Positions 1-3,481 of a stretch of 5,639 bases of DNA are shown one piece after another. The first letter of the stretch is position 1. Each line of letters begins with the position of its first letter. Made by a program: the position numbers and the translations under genes. The notes beneath the pieces are model-generated. The model saw only the letters and a program-made list of their open reading frames with translations. It made no database searches and had not been told where the DNA came from. Source of the DNA: a bacterium (GTDB lineage Bacteria; SZUA-182; DTGQ01); the NCBI GenBank assembly GCA_023512255.1, contig JAILZY010000147.1, positions 1 to 5,639 of the forward strand, in the 5' to 3' direction.

Positions 1-2
1 AT

Positions 3-47
3 GTTAACTCACACATTTTGTGAAAGTTAACTGATTGATTTTAAAAT
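3..47 (+). promoter_or_regulatory. Interrupted palindrome with weak promoter-like hexamers
   Basis: GTTAACT (3-9) pairs with AGTTAAC (25-31), and inside it CACA (12-15) pairs with TGTG (19-22), all centred on base 17. A weak sigma-70-like pair overlaps it: TTGTGA (18-23) and TAAAAT (42-47) with an 18-nt spacer. It could be an operator over a distant promoter for the cytochrome operon, or the 3' end of whatever lies to the left. No T-run follows, so a classical terminator is unlikely. The palindrome is seen directly; the promoter reading is weak inference. Confidence 0.3.
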
Positions 48-143
48 GCAATCAAGCATTCGCTCTGGCATAAGGATGTTATAACTCATTATGGTTGGTC
101 GCTTATCAATCCGACGCCGCGACGGCCAGCCAGAAGGCACAGA

Positions 144-223
144 TATTTCCCATTTTATTTCCCATGTTATGGTCATAACTCCTATGGCCATAACTCCTTT
201 GATCTTTCCCCTGATCTTTTTTC
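144..223. repeat. Three consecutive short tandem duplications
   Basis: Three adjoining two-copy tandem repeats fill this stretch: a 12-nt unit TATTTCCCATTT/TATTTCCCATGT (144-167, 11/12 identical), a 15-nt unit ATGGTCATAACTCCT/ATGGCCATAACTCCT (169-198, 14/15), and a 12-nt unit beginning TGATCTTT (200-223, 9/12). A related ATAACTC...TATGG arrangement occurs at 81-95. This could be replication-slippage debris or clustered binding sites in the upstream region of the cytochrome gene. The gene-free stretch 1-330 holds this block, the palindrome near base 17 and the leader pairing listed below; I see no coding sequence in it. Confidence 0.7.
167..192. promoter_or_regulatory. Pair of palindromes 15 bp apart, candidate operator
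   Basis: TTATGGTCATAA (167-178) is an inverted repeat with 5-bp arms around a 2-bp centre, and TATGGCCATA (183-192) is a perfect 10-bp palindrome. Their centres are 15 bp apart because they sit in the two copies of the 15-nt tandem repeat. Twin palindromic sites about 140-160 bases upstream of the cytochrome start could bind a dimeric regulator. No known regulator consensus is claimed. Confidence 0.3.
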
Positions 224-228
224 TGCCT

Positions 229-318
229 TACCTCCAGATTTTCTCTTAAACTTTCGGCTAAAAATAAGCGATAAGAAGATAACAACCGCGGAACAGAACA
301 TGGAAGGGTATGGAGGTA
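229..318 (+). promoter_or_regulatory. Anti-Shine-Dalgarno / Shine-Dalgarno pair in the cytochrome leader
   Basis: TACCTCCA (229-236) is perfectly complementary over 8 bases to TGGAGGTA (311-318), which contains the GGAGG that is the best ribosome binding site for the cytochrome gene. If the transcript starts upstream of base 229, folding would hide this site and reduce translation; an alternative fold of the 74-nt intervening segment would free it. The upstream segment is pyrimidine-rich, which raises the chance of a coincidental match. A regulated leader is inference. Confidence 0.35.
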
Positions 319-330
319 TCGACATAAGGT

Positions 331-879
331 ATGATCAGCAGGTGGAAAGCTGCTCGGGCAGTTTGGGCTTATTCAGCCATAATCATCAGTATCTTTAGTA
401 TCTTTCTCGTTATCTTTCTCGTCTTGGCCGGTGCGCATTCAGTCTCTTTTGCTCTTCCCCCTTTGCCTTTTTACCTCACCAGCAGGGAGGAGCAGATCGA
501 GTCCTTCCCCTGCCAAGACTGCCATCAGGATCAATTGGAGGAAAGCGAACCGAGCGAGCAGCGAGAGCATGCCCAAATTTCGGTTCAACATGGGGGGATG
601 CGCTGCCTTGGCTGCCATGATCAAAAAGACAGGAATACCTTGCGAGCGGTTGATCAGCGCCAGGTTAGTTTTTCCAATATGGAACAGATGTGCGGCGGCT
701 GCCATGCGGCTGATTACCAGGATTGGACAAAGGGAATCCACGGTAAACTGGTAGGCTCCTGGCGAGGCGTTCAGCGGGGGTTAAGGTGCGTAGAATGCCA
801 TGATGTTCATCAACCAAGGCCTATGGCCCTAAAACCAGAGCGCCCCCCTGATCCACCGGCTGCCTCACGTGCTAAATGA
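331..879 (+). CDS. Membrane-anchored tetrahaem cytochrome c
   Basis: A 182-residue c-type cytochrome with four CXXCH haem sites at residues 61-65, 92-96, 121-125 and 153-157. One hydrophobic segment (about 13-35) after a basic N-terminus should act as a signal anchor, placing the haems in the periplasm. Besides the haem-motif histidines (65, 96, 125, 157) the soluble domain has exactly four others (80, 87, 137, 160), enough for bis-histidine ligation of all four haems. The segment around 128-145 (YQDW...GIHGK...GSW) and the Pro-rich tail resemble small cytochromes encoded beside ferredoxin and NrfD genes. It probably carries electrons between the Fe/S protein encoded downstream and soluble cytochromes. 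ATG 331 is chosen because a TAA at 325-327 blocks upstream extension; GGAGG (312-316) is 14 nt away, longer than usual, while AAGG (326-329) is only 1 nt away. Family-level function is well supported; partner and direction are inferred. Confidence 0.9.
   Translation: MISRWKAARAVWAYSAIIISIFSIFLVIFLVLAGAHSVSFALPPLPFYLTSREEQIESFPCQDCHQDQLEESEPSEQREHAQISVQHGGMRCLGCHDQKDRNTLRAVDQRQVSFSNMEQMCGGCHAADYQDWTKGIHGKLVGSWRGVQRGLRCVECHDVHQPRPMALKPERPPDPPAASRAK
388..422 (+). repeat. In-frame tandem duplications in the cytochrome membrane anchor
   Basis: AGTATCTTT occurs twice in tandem (388-396, 397-405), and an overlapping 12-nt unit TATCTTTCTCGT is repeated exactly (399-410, 411-422). The second duplication encodes IFLVIFLV in the transmembrane helix, lengthening it by four residues without a frameshift. 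The identity at third codon positions points to a recent duplication rather than selection for similar residues. Confidence 0.8.
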
Positions 880-912
880 GACTCTCAGGGCGTTCCCTAT
901 CTTTTTGAAGTA

Positions 913-1018
913 ACAATTTTCGCTCTTATTTATTAGCTACCATTGAGAGACATAACCCTAATAAGAGCTAAGCTCCTTTGAGGGTTTATGGTGTCTGATA
1001 TATAAGAGCGACAATTTT
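913..1018. mobile_element. MITE-like insertion of 90 bp with 8-bp target duplication
   Basis: ACAATTTT occurs at 913-920 and again at 1011-1018. Immediately inside these copies lie perfect 9-bp inverted ends, CGCTCTTAT (921-929) and ATAAGAGCG (1002-1010). The similarity extends to 16 bp with two mismatches (921-936 against 995-1010). Direct repeat, inverted repeat, 90-bp body, inverted repeat, direct repeat is the signature of a small non-autonomous transposable element. The body holds no meaningful reading frame. It does hold a second hairpin (951-959 with 981-990, one bulged T) and an internal copy of ATAAGAGC (961-968) that could pair instead with the left end (922-930 with 960-968). From memory, 8-bp target duplications and GGCTCTT-like ends recall the ISL3 family; this parentage is a guess. 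Removing the element and one direct repeat leaves a gap of 125 bases between the cytochrome and Fe/S genes. With its competing pairings, an RNA attenuator is an alternative reading, but it would not explain the flanking 8-bp direct repeats. Confidence 0.7.
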
Positions 1019-1041
1019 AAGTAAAAAGGGCAGGGGAGTTG

Positions 1042-1091
1042 AACAATATATCTCTTTAACAATATAGCTAAGATAACACTATAGCTGAGAT
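1042..1091 (+). repeat. Three iterated AACAATATA-like repeats upstream of the Fe/S gene
   Basis: AACAATATA at 1042-1050 and 1058-1066 and AACACTATA at 1075-1083 recur at 16- and 17-nt intervals. The last two units form a 17-nt tandem repeat (1058-1074 and 1075-1091) identical at 15 of 17 bases. Promoter-like hexamers lie in the array: TTGAAC (1039-1044) with TATAGC (1063-1068) at 18 nt, and TTAACA (1056-1061) with TATAGC (1080-1085) at 18 nt. The second pair would start transcription almost at the ribosome binding site GGAAG (1092-1096), so the first is more plausible. The array could be direct-repeat operator sites or slippage products; the promoter claim is weak. Confidence 0.5.
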
Positions 1092-1102
1092 GGAAGTATA
1101 AT

Positions 1103-1987
1103 ATGCTGACACGAAGGGAATTTATTAAAAAATCAGCTCAAGGAGCCTCTTTACTCACTCTAGGCTCATTGATCAGCGGCTGCTTTTCGAGAGGTTTTTT
1201 TCAAAACCATCTCAGGCGGATGAGCCGTGAGGAAGCGAAGCGAACCATACAAAGGCTAGAGGATGAATATCGGCACGAATTTTCTCGGCAGGTCAAGGTC
1301 AAGGATACGCCGGCTCAGCAGGATGTTTTGTTTGGTATGGCGATTGATCTTTCCAAATGCATCGGTTGTCGAAGGTGTGTCTGGGCTTGCACAAAAGAGA
1401 ATAACCAATCCAGAGATCCTCAGATCACCTGGATTGATGTGTTTGAAATGAAGCATGGCTCCTCCATGGAGCTTGCCCTTGATCAAGGAACCCGCTACTA
1501 TCGACGAGAGATGGTTCCGGCAAAAGGGCATTTTTATCTGCCGGTTCAGTGCCAGCAGTGCCAGGACCCACCCTGTGTGAAGGTCTGTCCGGTGAAAGCC
1601 ACCTGGAAAGAGCCGGACGGAATCATAGTTATCGACTATGACTGGTGTATCGGCTGCCGCTATTGTCTGGCCGCCTGTCCTTACGGCGCCCGAAGATACA
1701 ACTGGGGCCGTCCTACTCTGCCTGCTGAGGAGCTAAACCCTAATGTTCACCTTTTAGGGAACCGGCCAAGGAGTAAAGGTGAGGTTGAAAAATGTACCTT
1801 CTGCCTTCACCGAACCAGAGAGGGGCTCTATCCTGTTTGTGTCGAGGTCTGCCCTACCGGTGCCCGCAAGTTCGGCAATCTCCTTGACCCCAAAAGTGTT
1901 ATCAGGAAAATCCTGGCTGAGAAAAATGTCTTTGTGCTCAAGCCAGAATTGAACACCAAACCAAGATTTTATTACTATTTCAGCTAG
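1103..1987 (+). CDS. Tat-exported 4x[4Fe-4S] ferredoxin-type electron-transfer subunit (DmsB/HybA/HmcB-like)
   Basis: A 294-residue iron-sulfur subunit of the family that pairs with NrfD-type membrane proteins. Sixteen cysteines form four complete cluster motifs: residues 86/89/92/96, 150/153/158/162, 182/185/188/192 and 231/234/246/250 (the last with 11 residues between its inner cysteines). All expected ligands are present, so four [4Fe-4S] clusters are predicted. The N-terminus carries a twin-arginine motif TRREFIK (residues 3-9) and a hydrophobic stretch ending in ISGC with Cys27, which fits a lipobox. The mature protein may therefore be a Tat-translocated lipoprotein on the periplasmic side. 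Unlike HybA, it shows no C-terminal membrane helix. The tail (about 276-294, KPELNTKPRFYYYF) resembles HmcB-like proteins. It should relay electrons between the NrfD-like subunit and the tetrahaem cytochrome. ATG 1103 is supported by GGAAG (1092-1096, 6-nt spacing) and by placing the Tat motif at the N-terminus. Confidence 0.93.
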   Translation: MLTRREFIKKSAQGASLLTLGSLISGCFSRGFFQNHLRRMSREEAKRTIQRLEDEYRHEFSRQVKVKDTPAQQDVLFGMAIDLSKCIGCRRCVWACTKENNQSRDPQITWIDVFEMKHGSSMELALDQGTRYYRREMVPAKGHFYLPVQCQQCQDPPCVKVCPVKATWKEPDGIIVIDYDWCIGCRYCLAACPYGARRYNWGRPTLPAEELNPNVHLLGNRPRSKGEVEKCTFCLHRTREGLYPVCVEVCPTGARKFGNLLDPKSVIRKILAEKNVFVLKPELNTKPRFYYYFS

Positions 1988-2004
1988 TATTATTTTTACT
2001 AGCT
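1982..2004 (+). other. Perfect 8-bp hairpin over the Fe/S stop codon
   Basis: AGCTAGTA (1982-1989) is the exact reverse complement of TACTAGCT (1997-2004) with a 7-nt loop. The left arm contains the TAG stop of the Fe/S gene (1985-1987), and the structure ends three bases before the AAGGAGG ribosome binding site of the NrfD gene. It is AT-rich and has no T-run after it, so it is not a good terminator. A role in mRNA stability or in setting subunit ratio by ribosome-coupled unfolding is inference. Confidence 0.5.
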
Positions 2005-2007
2005 TAT

Positions 2008-2014
2008 AAGGAGG
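2008..2014 (+). promoter_or_regulatory. Ribosome binding site of the NrfD-like gene
   Basis: AAGGAGG is a near-perfect Shine-Dalgarno sequence, 12 nt before the GTG start at 2027, longer than typical. The in-frame TAA at 2021-2023 excludes any start further upstream, and the next in-frame TTG (codon 11) is farther still, so GTG 2027 is the best start. Confidence 0.75.
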
Positions 2015-2026
2015 CATCTTTAACAG

Positions 2027-3298
2027 GTGAAGACAAAAGGATCAAATCTACCCAACTTGCTATTTACAGGCGGGGCAGGCTATTATCTCTGGCTGTCTTT
2101 TCTGGGTGCGGCAGTAGTCGCAGGTGCGCTGGCCTATATCTTGCAAATCCGCCATGGCCTTATCATCACTGGCATGCGCGATCCTTTCCCTTGGGGGCTA
2201 TATATTGCCAATTTTACCTTCCTGGTAGGCATAGCTGCGGCCGCTGTCCTGGTGGTCATTCCCTCCTACCTCTACCATTATCAGCCGCTGAAAGAGGTCT
2301 GTCTGATTGGAGAGTTTCTGTCTGCATCCTCAATCGTCATGGCCCTGCTCTTTGTGGTCATTGATCTTGGCCGGCCCGACCGCTTCTGGCATATTATCCC
2401 CGGCTTTGGTCTGCTCCACTTTCCCCAATCGGCCATGGCCTGGGACTGTCTGGTCCTGTGGGGGTATCTGGTGCTGAACCTGCTTCTATGCGGCTATATC
2501 TTGCGATGTAAATACCAGAGCAGGCAGCCCTCCACCGCTCTGCTCATGCCTCTGATTTACCTTTCCATTCTCTGGGCGATTAGTATTCACACCGTAACCG
2601 CCTTCATCTACAGCTCGCTCTCCTCCCATCCCACTTGGCATCAGGCGATTATGATGCCTCGCTTTTTAGCCTCGGCCTTCTCCTCCGGGCCTGCTTTTCT
2701 GATCTTGATACTTCAGATTATAGGCCGCTGTACCCGCTGGCCGGTAGAGAAAAAAGCGCTCCACAAACTGGCCGAGATCATGACCATAGCCTTATTCTTC
2801 AACCTATTTATGCTTGGAGCTGAGATTTTGGTTGAAACTTATGCCGCAGCCCATCATCTTACCCACCGCCTATACCTTCTCTTCGGGCTTCAGGGACATA
2901 CTGCCTTGGTCGCTCCCACCTGGTTAGCGATTGGAGCTCAAGTGTGCGCTCTCATTCTCTTGCTATTTCCAAAGGCTCGCCAAAACCTGAAGCTGCTCAA
3001 CCTCTGCTGCACAAGTATCTTTGTCAGTATCTGGTTTGAGAAGGGCATCGGGCTTCTTGCCTTGGGGTTTATCCCCTCATCGAGCGGGGAAATCTTCGAA
3101 TATCACCCCACTCTTGCTGAAATAACCATCACTGCTGCCATCTGGGCTATCGGCCTGCTCATCTTTACTCTGCTGGTCAAACTGGCCGTGGCCGTTGAAA
3201 CCGGGGCTCTCCAGCAGGCAGCACATGCTCAAGGCGAGCAGCCGAAAAGCAGAGAAAGCGAGCAAATCGGGCAAGAGGCAAAGCCGCTGTCCGGGTAG
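2027..3298 (+). CDS. NrfD/PsrC-family polytopic membrane subunit (HmcC/DsrP/ActC-like)
   Basis: A 423-residue integral membrane protein with about ten predicted helices (roughly 20-40, 57-82, 92-113, 137-160, 171-197, 211-234, 248-270, 292-314, 322-348, 362-390) and a hydrophilic charged tail (391-423). Family-like motifs include RDPFPWGLYI (51-60), the IDLGRPDRFW segment (112-121), AMAWD (136-140), the IHTVTAFIYSS segment with His188 (187-197), and GFIPS...Y.PT near 347-362. Ten helices and these motifs point to the larger HmcC/DsrP/ActC branch rather than the eight- or nine-helix NrfD/PsrC form. Members bind menaquinone or ubiquinone near the periplasmic face and pass electrons to or from the partner Fe/S subunit; some are proposed to translocate protons. 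It follows the Fe/S gene by 39 bases and is almost certainly co-transcribed with it. It starts with GTG. Quinone species and direction are unknown. Confidence 0.92.
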   Translation: MKTKGSNLPNLLFTGGAGYYLWLSFLGAAVVAGALAYILQIRHGLIITGMRDPFPWGLYIANFTFLVGIAAAAVLVVIPSYLYHYQPLKEVCLIGEFLSASSIVMALLFVVIDLGRPDRFWHIIPGFGLLHFPQSAMAWDCLVLWGYLVLNLLLCGYILRCKYQSRQPSTALLMPLIYLSILWAISIHTVTAFIYSSLSSHPTWHQAIMMPRFLASAFSSGPAFLILILQIIGRCTRWPVEKKALHKLAEIMTIALFFNLFMLGAEILVETYAAAHHLTHRLYLLFGLQGHTALVAPTWLAIGAQVCALILLLFPKARQNLKLLNLCCTSIFVSIWFEKGIGLLALGFIPSSSGEIFEYHPTLAEITITAAIWAIGLLIFTLLVKLAVAVETGALQQAAHAQGEQPKSRESEQIGQEAKPLSG

Positions 3299-3340
3299 CC
3301 TGGGGAAAATAAGGAAAATAAAAAATCAAGCACTTAACCT

Positions 3341-3380
3341 TTGGCCTCAAATGTATTATCATATATACTATGATATACAT
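3341..3380 (+). promoter_or_regulatory. Candidate rpoD promoter embedded in a palindrome
   Basis: TTGGCC (3341-3346) and TATACT (3364-3369) are separated by 17 nt, a good sigma-70 spacing with a strong -10 and a moderate -35. An interrupted palindrome surrounds the -10: bases 3351-3363 pair with 3369-3380 over 12 bp with one bulged T (core ATCATA...TATGAT) and the loop is TATAC. Transcription would start near 3376, giving rpoD a leader of about 105 nt. A dimeric regulator covering the palindrome would block the -10. The positions are seen; promoter activity and regulation are inferred. Confidence 0.5.
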
Positions 3381-3426
3381 GAGAGGATGAAGAGAAGTAG
3401 CGGCTAATAGCTAAATAGCTGTTGGA

Positions 3427-3470
3427 TTTTCTTAGGCCGAATTGCCGATGAACCAAAGGGGCCAAGAAAA
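3427..3470 (+). other. Leader hairpin immediately upstream of the rpoD ribosome binding site
   Basis: TTTTCTTAGGCC (3427-3438) pairs with GGCCAAGAAAA (3460-3470) over 11 bp with one bulged A and a 21-nt loop. It ends one base before the likely Shine-Dalgarno AAAGGA (3472-3477). A ribosome on this start would overlap the stem, so it could tune translation or protect the transcript. There is no T-run for termination. An 8-nt tandem repeat (AATAGCTA/AATAGCTG, 3406-3421) lies just upstream. Confidence 0.45.
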
Positions 3471-3481
3471 GAAAGGAAATT

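Noticed and set aside
9-23. CRP/FNR-type operator in the TCACA...TGTGA repeat
   Set aside because: The half-sites are in the reverse orientation to the CRP consensus (TGTGA-N6-TCACA), and the spacing is 5, so no known consensus fits.
300-330. Alternative ATGs at 300 and 310 before the cytochrome gene
   Set aside because: ATG 300 is out of frame, and ATG 310 gives only a five-codon peptide ending at TAA 325-327. The cytochrome start at 331 stands.
431-754. Open frame of 107 codons on the + strand overlapping the cytochrome gene, and a 100-codon frame opposite it
   Set aside because: Both lie entirely inside the tetrahaem cytochrome gene, whose four CXXCH motifs fix the true frame; neither shows recognisable features.
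921-1010. Intrinsic terminator after the cytochrome gene
   Set aside because: The possible stems are AT-rich with long loops and no T-run of useful length directly after; the flanking 8-bp direct repeats favour an insertion.
3177-3407. Small open frames of 65-70 codons on both strands across the end of the NrfD-like gene
   Set aside because: They are shadows of the NrfD coding frame extending into the AT-rich gap, with no ribosome binding site or family signal.
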